This document shows, in pieces, positions 12,506 through 24,769 of a stretch of 64,000 nt of DNA. Position numbers and translations under genes: made by a program. Within the stretch, counting starts at the first letter, position 1. Each line of letters begins with the position of its first letter. The notes beneath the pieces are model-generated. The model searched no databases. It had not been told where the DNA came from and saw nothing but the letters and a program-made list of their open reading frames with translations. Source of the DNA: Ostrinia nubilalis (taxonomy: Eukaryota > Arthropoda > Insecta > Lepidoptera > Crambidae); assembly GCF_963855985.1 (NCBI RefSeq), contig NC_087093.1, forward strand, positions 11,167,501 to 11,231,500, in the 5' to 3' direction.

Positions 12506-15227
12506 CTTGTTTGATTATGGAGCATTCCTGAAACAAATAAAAATATTACCATAGTTATTTTAGAAAAAATTGAGATTTTATTATATCATCAAAACGAGGT
12601 CTATTCCAACCCTCTAAACCAGAATCAGAAGTATGATACATCAGAAGAGATTGGGGCACTGGAAATAAGTCTCAAATAGAAAGCAGATTACTACAATTAA
12701 ATGACCACATTGCTCTATTTTACTAAGACAGCTGAATCTGGATTTTTTTTTCATCCTCTCACAATGTTTAAAAGTGGTCTACCAATTTGGCATTAATTTT
12801 ATTTTCAACGCTGTTTATCAGAGACAAAAACTCAGAATTTTGATATTTTTCTTTTTAGATTTTATTGAATTATTACTTGTTTGCTTAGAATTTATATTGC
12901 AGGCAATGTTTTGACTGTTATTTTTATGTTGTTTTGTTTGTAATTTTTTATTTATCTGGTGATAAAAGATAGACAAAAACAACAACAAAAAATGCATTAC
13001 AATCATTGATTTTAATAATACATTAATTGATTTAAACAAGAGAAAGAAATGAGGCCTGTTTCTATTTTCTAATTTGTGATTTCAAGCTAAAACAATCACA
13101 GGGCCTGTTTTTTTTGTATAATGTTAGGTAGCAAAAATCTGTTTAGGCACTTTTGTCATTGACAAAGAAAATAATGGTATTAATTAGCCACTGATGAAAG
13201 TACTACGTTGTACCAGGCAGGTGCCTAGTTATTTTCGTAATAGCTAGCGACGGCTAAACAAATTATACCTACTAAACATATCAAAACATCTACATTTATC
13301 AATGTAAAATGTTCAAAACCTTTGAACAATAATTGTAGTTTAGAGATCCATCGAATCGTCGGAAAATAAAACTAATAGAAGCTCACTCAGCACAGCAAGT
13401 AGTCATTACCGAGTGAAACCATATTAGATTCGAATCGTTTACCAATTATAAATGAAGTAATAAATTACCTTGAAATTTAACTCCACCTTAAAAGCTCACA
13501 AGTCCATATTTAGCTATAAAATGAATCTCACTGCATTTCATTCTCATCACAACACAAAACCACCACCTTTTCCGATGCTGGAGGAATGAACTTTGACATT
13601 TAAAACAGACCCAGTAGAAGAATGTCCTAACAACCATTCCATTTCAAGAATTCACTTCTTTGCTAAGTGCAGAATCAATATTTTAGTTTTCAGAGAAAAA
13701 AATAATTTACAGAAGTTAAGGCTCTTGTTACATACGGAAATTGTTGTTTAAATAAATTACTTGAAACTTTTTATGTTAAGAGTGAATAGAATGAAAGCGA
13801 TTGCACGTTATGTGTGTCCGTAGATAGGAACGCTGTTGATTCTGCGTACAGCCGTACAAAACTATGTAATATCTAGACCAATACAATTTAAACCTTAACA
13901 TGTAGGAAATAAATACTACACTCTATGCAAATATAAAATTTTAAAAGGTGTGCCATTAGAGTCGTATGTATAAACCTTCCTCAAATTAAATAAATGGTGA
14001 AGGCAATGATCTACCTTTATAATGCTGATTGCTGGAGCAAAATTTTATTAGTATTCATTTTATTTTATATAAAAAAGTTCTTTAGTACAAAATCCTGCTT
14101 AGTTTTGTGTAACACTGAGCCAGTAGTTGGGTCTTGTATGCAGTTGTAATTTGCGGTGCGGGCTATGAATTGATCTGTAGTAGGTAGGTACAAGATGGAC
14201 ATGGAAATCGATAACCACCATAGTCGTCGGTGGCACAGTCGGTGGTCACACACTGAACCATTGTTAAAGCACCCCACACCCACATCTCTATTATAGTTAT
14301 GGGAAGTATCCAGTAGCCTACTGTGCCATTTATTTTTGATTGTTATTCCTGGCGTGCAGACAATCATGTATCAATGTATTATTAGGTTATTTCATCGTTG
14401 TACCCGCCAATTCGCCATAGAGTAGTTCGCTGTAGCTAGCTAGATTAAAGGCGAGGCTTAATTTGTTAGGCAAATAATAAAAATTCGACACGCCTTTGTC
14501 ATTTTCATATCGCAAAAAAATGTTTACCCATTAGTAAGATAATGTGACACGGAAATGGTAAAGGCATTACCGTTTAAGTATTCATATACATACATTGGAA
14601 TTCATTGTAGAGGATTTATAGGTAGGTAGGTACTGTCCGTTAATAACGTCGCATTCTATTAAAATTTTTAATGGTAAATGTAAGTTGTTGTGTTATTAGG
14701 TATGAAATAAAATGAAATATAAATTAACAAAAACTTATATTATTTTATTATAACTTCAATTCATTTTATAAACATTCACCTTCTCTGCATACAAATGTGT
14801 AAAAAAAATACAATAGAAAATGCTTTAGTATGTAAATAAGTTCATTACACAAACATCCGTCCTACCATTTAATTAAAGGCACAATTCAGGAATATTGGTA
14901 GTCTTTAATAAACTCCATTCTTATCAACCACCAATAACAATTCATCTTATAGGTATTTTCATCAAGGCACAATACATTTAGGCCTTTAGGAAAAATAAGG
15001 GTTTATTTTTCAATTAACTGTAAAATTAGACTTAACTTGCTTTGGAATCAATTAAATAGTTAACCGAGCTGGCGAAAAAGGACTCACAGACTCCTGTTGC
15101 TGTAGAAAATCTAAGTATAACACCTCATAAAAAGTAGGCAATAACACTTTATCTTACTTTACTTAGCTTAATAAAATTTGTATACAATCAAATAAAAATT
15201 AATAGTTACAATTACAACTTTGAGAAG
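12506..15227 (-). other. rdgB 5'UTR intron and upstream region
   Basis: The rdgB coding exon begins at 12527, just after an AG acceptor. Its non-coding first exon and promoter must lie to the right, between here and CPT2, or beyond, but I cannot fix them. The open frames here, such as 14065-14367 on the minus strand, show no domain or codon signal. Confidence 0.4.
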
Positions 15228-15233
15228 TTTATT
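15228..15233 (-). terminator. candidate polyadenylation signal of CPT2
   Basis: Minus-strand AATAAA about 345 nt downstream of the CPT2 stop codon; the first such hexamer I see in the 3' flank. Confidence 0.4.
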
Positions 15234-15576
15234 GAGAGTTTAGTGGCCATAATTCCGGAGCTAATACTTATTTTTCAATGACCACCTATGGAAATTATGC
15301 ACCTCTTCAATTTATCCATTATTATGACTTAAATAAATAAATAGCAGCCCTGCCAACAATGTTAGCAAAAACAGGAAAGGAATATTCTATTTTTGACCCT
15401 GGGCTGATCATATTTTACGTCATTGACAGGGCAGCAATTTACCAATGGTTCTACAACTAATGCCTTAGGACTTTATAAACTGAGTACAAAATGTCACATT
15501 TATACATTCGTAATATGATCTAAAACACGGACAACTTCGTTGTATGGTTACAATACAAATAAATATTCTTAAATAA

Positions 15577-18500
15577 CTAATTAGACAAAATCTTTGTAAT
15601 GTCTAGGAATGATTTGTGGAGGGCTTCGATAAATTTGGAACTGTCGTTGTGCGGTTTGTAGCTTGTCACCGCTGCACCCAGTTTATCAGTGAATGCGGAA
15701 TATCTGGAATAAAACAGACGAATGAATTAAGGATAAGTATAATTTCATCAATTTGTTAATCTCGCACTTTACAGCATCTCAAACAGAGTGAATGAGACAA
15801 GTAGTGCCACATATTACATGCTTGTAGATTTGCAAAATGCCATGCAGAGAAGTAGGTAACCTTAGATAGTAGGAACTAGAAACATTAGATTCACTCTTTT
15901 AATATTAAAGAAAAAAAAATTTTGATAAGTCAGAAAAAACAAAATGTTTCTTCTACTGATCTGTGTGTGCTTAATATTAACCTACCCAATTCCGAAACCT
16001 TCCTTGGCTACTGGCCCAAACCCACCAGCCATCACACTGGGCGACGACAATGTACTAGTGCTCAAAATGGATTTATTCAAGAAGTTGTATTCGTAAGAAT
16101 TGTAAACTTCTGGCATTGGCAAGTTGTTGTCTTCGGCGATTTTCTTTAACGCGAACATGTGGCGATCAAAGCCTTGTCCCATAGCTGCCTCTTTGATTAA
16201 TTCTGAGTGGGACACTGAACACTCCTGCATGATTGCTCGTAGTTCATTGTTTGACATTTTGTTCATATGTAGACTGTCGCAAAATTGCTGCAACATATAA
16301 AAACTAAGTAATACTTTATTTACCATCCATTAATTGTGTAAGATATACCTAGTGGAAAAACTATACACAAATATTTTTAAAGCCCAGTTTTTGTAGACGT
16401 AAAAGACCATTTACGGCGGAAGAAGTTCCCCAGAAATTCGACCATTTTACAAAGCTAGTTAAAAGGAACTACATTTAACGAAATGATTCACCGGCGTGAT
16501 CATAGGCCAATGACAAGTCGCGCGACCCATGACAGTCCACGCGACCGGTCATTGGCCTATGATCGGCGATCTGGACGCGTTGGTTTGGTTGAAGCTTAAC
16601 CTTGGACGAATAATCGTCCAAGAGCTTAACTGATAGTTTACCTTAGTTTTTTCAGTACAGGGCCGCATAGTTTCTGTCCTGCCATGCTTGAAAGCAGATG
16701 TGCTACATGATTCATAAGTTCCCACGTAATTACCATACAGAAGATGGTATGCAGCCTGTAACAAAAAACATGATTATTATTTACTACATTGACATTTTGT
16801 GTTGAATAATTTTAGTAATAATAAATAAAACACCATGTTTTTAAAGGGTTAAAGCCTAAAACCTTCATGCTACTTAAAAGTGAATTGCTTTCACTCAAAT
16901 TATAGGTTCATATCCTATCCTCGTCGCCAATATCACATTTGGCAATTTCGGGAGAGAGAGCATGCGTGCTTACTCATTTGACATACAGAATCAAACTGCT
17001 CTTTTTAGAAGTACCCTCAAGTAGGGTATTATGGTACCATAAATACTGATATTAATCTTACCTGAAAACTAAGCTGCATAATACAATCAGGGCTGACTTT
17101 AAACTTTTTACATGCCTCTTTGTTTAGCCCTTCATACAAAATATAATCAATGCTCAATGACTCATACCAGTCTTTGTACTCTTTCTTAGCAGTCTCAATA
17201 AATTGCTTTGACTTTTCATCAAGATTGAATTCTGTAAAAATATATTGTTTCTAATTAATAAATTATTTTGTGTAATCATTATCTACCTTTATCAATCAAT
17301 TCCTGTTTAATATGTTCTAGACATGAAAGATTTGATATCAGAGAGATAATTTCATTATGATATTTTCGGTTTTATCAAGTTGTGGTGCTATGTAGAAAGT
17401 AAAATATCATATCATTTACCTAATTTTCTGACACTTCTATTGGTTTCCAATGGTTTTGTGTCTGGATGTACAAATGGCTTAGTTGTTGTTTCTTTGTAAA
17501 TGTCTTGGAAAAACCTTAAAACTGCAACTCCATCTCCCCAAGAGTGTTCAAAGTTTATGCCTGATACACCATCTTTGGACACAATGAGGCTAAAAGATTT
17601 GTCAAACCATCTGGAAAGATAGGCAAAGTTACAAAACAGTTTGGGAATTGTATTAATTTATTACAGTTCAAAGTTGAAGAAAGGAAACAAAAATCTTGTA
17701 CATATTATTGAAATACTTCAATATGTGCTTTCTTTGATTACAAATAGGAAAACACTTGATAGCATTATATCAGAATTAATTTAACTTCAAAAGGAACAAA
17801 ATACCTGTTCAATCCATCACCATGAAGATAATGCTTCAAGAGTTTGTGTTTATCATCTGTTAATATTTCATTGTCCAATACTAAATTAAATATTGCCGTG
17901 TCTATTTTGTGGAAAGCATCTTTGTTCCCAATATTTTCAATATGAGTTCTTTGCTTGGCCCAGAGGTCACGGTTTTGACAGGTCAAAATTCCAAGTGGAT
18001 GATCAGCTTGCGGAGTGTTGTCATTTAGAATCTGGTGCAGATTCCCTAACAATTCTCCAGGTGATAGAAGATTTCCTGGAATAATAGTCACAAGTTTAAA
18101 TATAGCTGCAGAAAAAGAGTTTCAAATCTAGCAAATGGAACTTCTGCTCCCAAGCTTTTTCAATGTGATATTAACATTTTACCATTGGCATCTAACACAT
18201 CAAATGTGTAGAAATGGCCATTTTTCTGTACAACCATATGTTTGCTTTTTGGATCCCTAACAATTCTGTCTTTTTCTAATTGAGGTATGCGTGTCGCACC
18301 AAACAGGCCATCGAACTGGCTCATATCTAGAGGAAAGGCCTTAAATAAATATGCCCCATACCTATAATGATGAAAGATGATTGTATATTACTCAAAATAC
18401 AAATAAAAATTGATTGATAGTTCAGATAGATTAATGAATTTGGATTGAATTGGACTTTGCAAATGACAAACTCATAACTTTTAAGCAAGTTCATTGACAT

Positions 18501-19294
18501 AATAATGTACTAATTAACATGCAAGTTGGTCAGTTATTTGAATTTAAATGCCTGCTAAATATACAAAACAATTACATCACAATTTCAATCATGTTCCTTA
18601 CAGTAATGAGTTTCAGAACATCATTTATTAAACTCAATAGCAGTACAATGAAATTTAAATTACTTCATATAATAAAAAATACGTACCAAGACACAGCTTC
18701 AGGCAACATCCCTGTAACAGTCCTGAACAGATCAGTGTCACTCTTTTTAGGATTCAAGTGAAATACTTCAGGTTCTAATATCTTCTCTCTTAAAGACAAC
18801 ATAAACCTTAAGGCACTCGTCAGCATATTAGTGGCGCGTACCAACTGATTATTGTAATCGATTTTGGTGTCATTTTGGTGCACAATTAATGGATTGTAAT
18901 TAATGGGTAGGGGTGCACGATCACGTAGGTACAAATCAAACCAATACTCTGATATATAACTCGTGTGCTTGTTAGCTTTGTCCTTTGCCAGCAGCTTTTC
19001 TTGCAAAATCTTAGCATCTTTAGTAACAAAGTCGGCTGTGCGACGTTCTGCTTCGGCGAGTTGTTCAGAGGTCAGCAAAGGTTTTAAAGCGTTTAAGTAC
19101 CGTTCCCCTGTTTTCTGTAGCTCTGGAATTGGCAACCGCGGTAACGATTTTTGAAAGTGCATTGTAGGAACTCTGCTTTTTTGCATGTATTGGTAATCGA
19201 CATCTACAACACTGTGTTTTGAATAATACTTCGAGAGTATCAAATGTCTTAAAGCAACATTTGAGTTTAGAAATACTTTGCTTGAAGTAATCAT
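15577..19294 (-). CDS. CPT2: carnitine O-palmitoyltransferase 2, mitochondrial
   Basis: Eight exons on the minus strand: 19294-18687, 18361-18183, 18105-17805, 17610-17420, 17231-17062, 16755-16642, 16287-15986 and 15703-15577. All introns are GT-AG and the phases agree, giving 663 residues against about 658 in mammals. The N-terminus is basic and lacks acidic residues for about 27 positions, as in a mitochondrial targeting peptide. The choline/carnitine acyltransferase fold follows. The catalytic His lies in [12 protein letters not shown] (His about 385). The enzyme converts long-chain acylcarnitine back to acyl-CoA on the matrix side of the inner membrane, the entry step to beta-oxidation. 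The upstream neighbour is the 4F2hc-like gene, transcribed the other way. Confidence 0.95.
16498..16564. repeat. palindromic hairpin in CPT2 intron 6
   Basis: GATCATAGGCCAATGAC and its exact complement (17-bp arms) flank a 33-bp GC-rich centre containing repeated CGCGAC motifs. It lies between CPT2 exons 6 and 7 and looks like the core of a small MITE. No target duplication was recognised. Confidence 0.7.
16879..16929 (+). other. tRNA-like double stem-loop, probably remnant
   Basis: Two 5-bp stems each close a 7-nt loop (AGTGA-ATTGCTT-TCACT and ATAGG-TTCATAT-CCTAT), six bases apart, followed by CCTCGTC, G and CCA. That mimics the anticodon arm, T arm and acceptor end of a tRNA. The upstream acceptor strand is missing and A58 of the T loop is absent. 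It is read antisense in CPT2 intron 5. Either an old tRNA-derived SINE or chance. Confidence 0.25.
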
Positions 19295-19391
19295 TTTTAG
19301 TACCTAATATTTGATTTTTAAACCAAAAAATAAATAAACTACTGCTACAAAATGAAAATCAAAGGTCAATCAAAATTTTAAACGTCAACAA

Positions 19392-20726
19392 CGCACAGTG
19401 TTTTAGAAACCCTCAAAATCGGACATGATTAAGTTAATGCCATGAGTCGATAGCATCTTATGTTTCAATCACAAGAGTGAAACTAACGTGTGCTCATTTT
19501 ACTTGGTTTTTGAGAAAAAAATTGTGAAAGTTGACCGTTTTTAAAATTCCTAAAAATGAAAAAAAAAATTTTTTAATAATTAAGAGGGTTTGTAAACTTG
19601 TGATATAGCTGATTCGATTGATCATTAAAAGACGCATGTATTGTACTTTATTTCATTTCTACAAGTCAAGTAGTTCCAGAGATTTTAATTATTTTTCATT
19701 ATTTAGACTTTATTTTTTTTCTTCCATCCTAAATGGAATCCGCAATTTTATTTCATACTGAACAATATTTTGGTATAGCCTCTATAAAGAAATGTTTTTA
19801 TCTTTCGTGGATCGTGTCTTGTACCAGAGATATATGAATTTCTTTTTTTTTATTTTCGCCTATACAATTTTTTATAGCAATGTTTCATCGACGCATTGGA
19901 ATATGATAAGGCGTTTTAAAGAATAATTGCAAGGGGACTTCGTCGTCAAAAATAAGTGTCTCCCGTGCCAAATACATTGTGTCGTTTATATTATTATGGA
20001 CTTTTCATCCTCTGTACTGTGTTCGGTATCTCCAGTATCTTCGGTGTCTTGTTGTTCGTGTTGGCAAGGTTGAAGTAATAAAAGTACTGCTTTAGATAAA
20101 GGTATTCTTTTCAATTTAATTTGCTAAATGGGTTTTAGCAATCGCCCTACGAGTGTGGACCCCTTCCCGTGCCACACACAACCCTTCATCGGAGTATAGT
20201 TAACGTCAGATTATATTTCAATGCGTAGATGAAACATTGCTATAAAAAATTGTATAGGCGAAAATAAAAAAAATAAAAATTCATACATCTCTGGTACAAG
20301 ACACGATCCACAAAAGATAAAAATATTTCTACATAGAGGCTATACCAAAGTATTGTTCAGTATGAAATAAAATTGCGGATTCCATTTAGGATGGAAGAAA
20401 AAAAATAAAGTCTAAATAATGAAAAATAATTAAAATCTCTGGAACTACTTGACTTGTAGAGATGAAATAAAGTACAATACATGCGTCTTTTAATGATCAA
20501 TCGAATCAGCTATATCACAAGTTTACAAACCCTCTTAATTATTAAAAAAAACATTTTTTTAATTTTTAATAATTTTAAAAACGGCCTACTTTCACAATTT
20601 TTTTCTCAAAAACCAAGTAAAATGAGTACACGTTAGTTTCACTCTTGTGATTGAAACATAAGACGCTATCGCCTCATGGCATTAACTTAATCATGTCCGA
20701 TTTTGAGGGTTTCTAAAACACTGTGC
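19392..20726. mobile_element. 1.3-kb foldback element between divergent genes
   Basis: The arms, about 19392-19908 and 20210-20726, are near-complementary for roughly 515 bp; the ends read CACAGTGTTTTAGAAACCCT. The loop is about 300 bp and non-coding. An 11-bp direct repeat, AACGTCAACAA, abuts both sides (19381-19391 and 20727-20737), which suits a Mutator-like or similar long target duplication; a 5-bp CAACG duplication is an alternative reading. It occupies most of the space between the CPT2 and 4F2hc starts. Confidence 0.85.
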
Positions 20727-21216
20727 AACGTCAACAATTTCTTTTCTTTTTTTTACATGACTATTGACTAGAGACGTACCTATATAATATTGTCGGCGGT
20801 GATACGATATCATTATTTGATACGATCGATCATATCGATTTAATAGTTAGATTTTTAATTGATCCATTTTCTTGTTCTTCTTTTTAGATGTTGGCAATAC
20901 ACGTCGAGGCAGACTTGAATTGATCCATTCCAAAAAACCCAGAAAAATAAAAACCAAAGACTTGGCTGTATAGCATAGTACCTTTTCCTGCAAAGGGATA
21001 GAACCAAAAAAAAAACTGCTGTCACTGTCACTGTCACAAATTCCTTGGTCGCACTTTTCGTGACTTTTGTTGGAAGTTGAAAAATGATCCCAAAATAGAT
21101 TAACCCTGTATTTTATCCAGTGCCCATAATTATTTAACATTGCAGTTAAACTTAGGCAGTAAGGTTAAAAGTGAATACAGTCGTGGCATCATACTTTAGA
21201 CAAATTTTCTATTACA

Positions 21217-23306
21217 ATGAATGAACTTCCGGAAAACAGTAGTAATGAGCCTGGAGATGTTGAAACTTTGGATTACTTACGAGGAGTTAAATCTTCAACG
21301 TGTTTGCTTCTGCCCACTACCCCAAGTCCGACTCCACTGGATTTTAAACATCCTCTATCTGAAGAAATGGGGGAGCGACCATTCCTAACCATCAACGACG
21401 ATGCAAATATGGCGAACTCGCAAAATTCTGGTAAGTATCCAAAAACACTTCATGTACATGTGTGGCAAGAGATGTGTGCTTAATTTCGAGCCAGTAGACT
21501 ATTAAGTTTTGTTTAAACAAATAATAAATTATTTACTGTAAAATACAAAATTCTGGTTTAATCAACATTAATGTAGTCATATTTTACTTTCAGATGCTTC
21601 TGCAGGTGATTCTAGTTCTTCCGCCGACTCTAATTCTGTTGTCCAAGATCCTGTCAGTGCACAACTGATAAACAATATAAGCATGTTGGATTATCAAACT
21701 TTAAGCAAAAATGGAGATCTTATTTTGGGACCTGTAAGCTATAACTTTAATGATTATCTTAAATGCATATTTTATTATTTGGCAAGATAATTTAAAAATA
21801 CTTTGATTTCTATTGTTTCAGACTGAAGATAGCAAATTGAATGGAAATGTGAATGTAAACAACAGAAAGTTACCTGATTTTGTCAACTGGAATTGGAGAG
21901 TAATTAGGAAAGTCTTGTTATGGGTTGTTCTGTCAGGACTTGTGGCCTGCCTTGGTGCAATCATTGCAATGGTCGTAACCATCCCTAAGGAATGCAATCC
22001 TGATCTACCCTGGTACCACGGCAAAGTATTTTATGAAGTATTTCCTGCCAGTTTCAAAGACTCCAACGATGATGGAACTGGAGACTTGAAAGGTCTGGTT
22101 AAAAAACTGGATTACATTCAGAGCCTAGGTGTTACAGCAATTCGCCTCAATTATATATTTACTGCTGATAATTACCCAGTACAATACTATAATATAACTT
22201 CCTCTGTGCAGCTTGCAAGAAGTGTTGGCACACATAAAGATTTTGAAGACCTAGTTGAAGCAGTCCATAAACGAAATATGTATTTGATTCTTGACCTTCC
22301 AGTCAATTCACTGGTCCCCACTAGCTCATTAAACAATCATTCAATTGATAGGAATTTAGATGAAACATCTCAGGCGCTTGCTTTCTGGGCATTAAATAAA
22401 ACTGTTGATGGTTTTTATTTAAAAGACCTTGAGAACTATGTTGATGACACAAATTTTGGAAAATCCTTGCAGTTCTGGAAGTTTGTTATAGGTTCTGAGA
22501 AAATACTTATTGCTAGTGAAAAAGCTTATTCAAAAGCTAAAGATGAATCTCTCAAAGTTATGATGTCCAGAATTGATTTAATTGATGTTCATTTAAATAT
22601 GAATGATGGCATTAATAAATTAAAAAATAGAATTGAAAATGTGGTAACTGGAACCCTCTGGGCAAAGCCTCATTATCCCTGGGTCCATTGGAACATTGGA
22701 GATATTGGAAGTGAGAGGATTTCCACCAAACATCTGAACAATACTTTGGCTCTGATTGCTCTTGAATTGGTTTTACCTGGAACTATCAGTATATTTTATG
22801 GAGATGAAATAGGCCTAACAGGGCTGTCTAATGAGACAGTTGAAGTAGATTTTCATGAACATAAAGATGTTCACAATCTAGTGCCAATGAAGTTTCCTAA
22901 TAATGAGAAATCTGATAATAGTGTAGTTTTGCCATGGAATTCAGAATCTTCTTCCACACCTAAGTATCATTTCTTGGATGTAATCAAAACTTTTATGGAA
23001 GTGAGACTGAACACTCCAACAATATATTTAAGGGCTATTTACAAAGATGGTTTTAACCTTAAAAATATGGATATACGGAAAACTGATGAGAATTTAGTGG
23101 TCATTGAGCGTTGGTACCCTCGTAGAAATACTTGTGTTTTTGTTGGTAACCTTGGAAACTTTCCCATAACAACTGATTTGTCTACCATGTTTTATGGTGG
23201 TATGGTAGTTGCTGGTACCAATGCATCTCTGATTGGTCAAGTGTTGTATTTTGATCAGGTTACTTTTCCACCCAATTCAGCTTTCATATTAAAATTGGAT
23301 AAGTAA
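21217..23306 (+). CDS. 4F2hc/CD98hc-like amino-acid transporter heavy chain
   Basis: Three exons: 21217-21430, 21594-21733 and 21822-23306; GT-AG introns in matching phases give 612 residues. A hydrophilic cytosolic N-terminus (about 148 residues) precedes one membrane segment (about 149-171), so it is a type II protein. Cys about 176 just outside the membrane sits where the disulfide to the light chain is made in this family. The ectodomain is an alpha-amylase-like barrel starting at WYHGKVFYEVFPASF. The glycosidase site is degraded: the GFRxD region reads GFYLKD, so Arg and the nucleophilic Asp are gone, as in 4F2hc, which is a chaperone for SLC7 exchangers rather than an enzyme. Several NxS/T sites are present. 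It is head to head with CPT2. Confidence 0.9.
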
Positions 23307-24635
23307 AAAACTTACACTTTAAAAATTGAATCTCGTTTCTTAATCAGTATTGACTTGATCTTTTATCCAGTTACTTTTGTGCATAAATGTTGTTACTTAA
23401 ATAGAAAATAATGTGCTTAATTATGCGAGTTTTTAGTTTGAATCCTACTAGGTATATAGAGAAAAAATGTACCTAATTGTTATAAAAAATCCCTGTTTTG
23501 TTTATGCTATTAACTTTATAGCATATATTTACCAAGTATTATTTAATTAGATTTTTTTAATTCCTAGTATATTTTTAATAGCCAATGACTGTTATTGTTA
23601 TTTAAATCATCTCAATTTTGTTAATAAGAGTTACCAACTATTGTAATGTTGAATACCAAAGTATATGTTTATTTATGTATTTTAGATATTTCAGTAGATC
23701 TGTGTGTCATGTAGTGTAGACAATGTCCTATTTTATACCAAAGATATTATTATGGGCTTAAGAATTGAAATAGTCAAAACAATTAAAATTCATATATTTA
23801 CAAAAATATACATTTGTACACATTGGAAACAAATAATTATGTACTTAGTATGTATGACATTATTATGTACACATAGTGAAAATGTATTAATAAATAGTTG
23901 TTGATATTTGCTTTTATCATTTAATTACTTAGTGTTAATGACAATAATTAGTGCCAATGACATGACTCCAAAGTTTAGAACTTTCAGACATTTTTTTAAA
24001 CTTACATAAACATAATCTTAACAGGCAAAAAATGTGGAGTACATTTTTTTTTATAAAAGATAGAGTTTTTATGCATTAACACATTAAAATGAAATGTTTA
24101 AATAATTATCGAAAATGTGATGGTTTTATACCTAACAATTTACTTGAGACTAAGTGTAAATTACCAAGTTGAAAAGAAAATGATGATAATGTATGTTGAT
24201 CCTTTTCCCACACTTTGGTCAAATGCCATGATTTGTTTAAACTTGTTAATTTACTTATAGTGATCCATACATTAATATAAATTGAAGTCTTTGCTGTATT
24301 TCACTCATTTGTCTGTATAGGCACAGTTATTTAATAGTTACGTATAGTTTATAAACTACTGTATCGATTTTGATGTGTTTTCTCTAATATCTCACTGAAA
24401 AGCGAGGAACTTGATTTTTACTTAAAGTTAATCTAAAATAACAATGACAAAAGTAAAACCAAATAGTTAATGTAGTTATTCAGTCTTAATAAGGAATGTC
24501 GTGCATATTTTTAATTTCACTATTATTAAAATAACGTATTTAGGTACCATTTAGCCATTTCCAATAATTATAATGAATAATGCTGATCATCAATAGTTCT
24601 ATTGATGATTGTGTACAAGAAGTTGAAGTTTTTAA
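23307..24635 (+). other. 3'UTR and downstream of the 4F2hc-like gene
   Basis: AT-rich, without a gene. An AATAAA at 23889-23894, followed by a GT-rich stretch, is a good candidate polyadenylation signal and would give a 3'UTR of about 600 nt. Confidence 0.45.
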
Positions 24636-24769
24636 CGACCGTATTCAACTATGAGGTCTTACAGTGAGTGTGAACGCACAGGGTGACATACGAACCAATC
24701 ACAGAGCTCTATTCAACGCTGTGCGTTCGATTTGCTGCTTCACTTAAGCAAGAATTGTGAATACGGGTG
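24636..24769. mobile_element. Harbinger-type MITE, copy 1
   Basis: The element is 134 bp, flanked by the 3-bp duplication TAA (24633-24635 and 24770-24772). Its ends carry CGTATTCA and TGAATACGGG. Its interior (CAATCACAGAGCTCTATTCA) matches the reverse complement of the element at 35062-35206, so the two are one family in opposite orientation. Confidence 0.75.

Noticed and set aside
14065..14367. 100-codon minus-strand frame upstream of rdgB
   Set aside because: No recognisable domain and no splice sites that tie it to rdgB or another gene.
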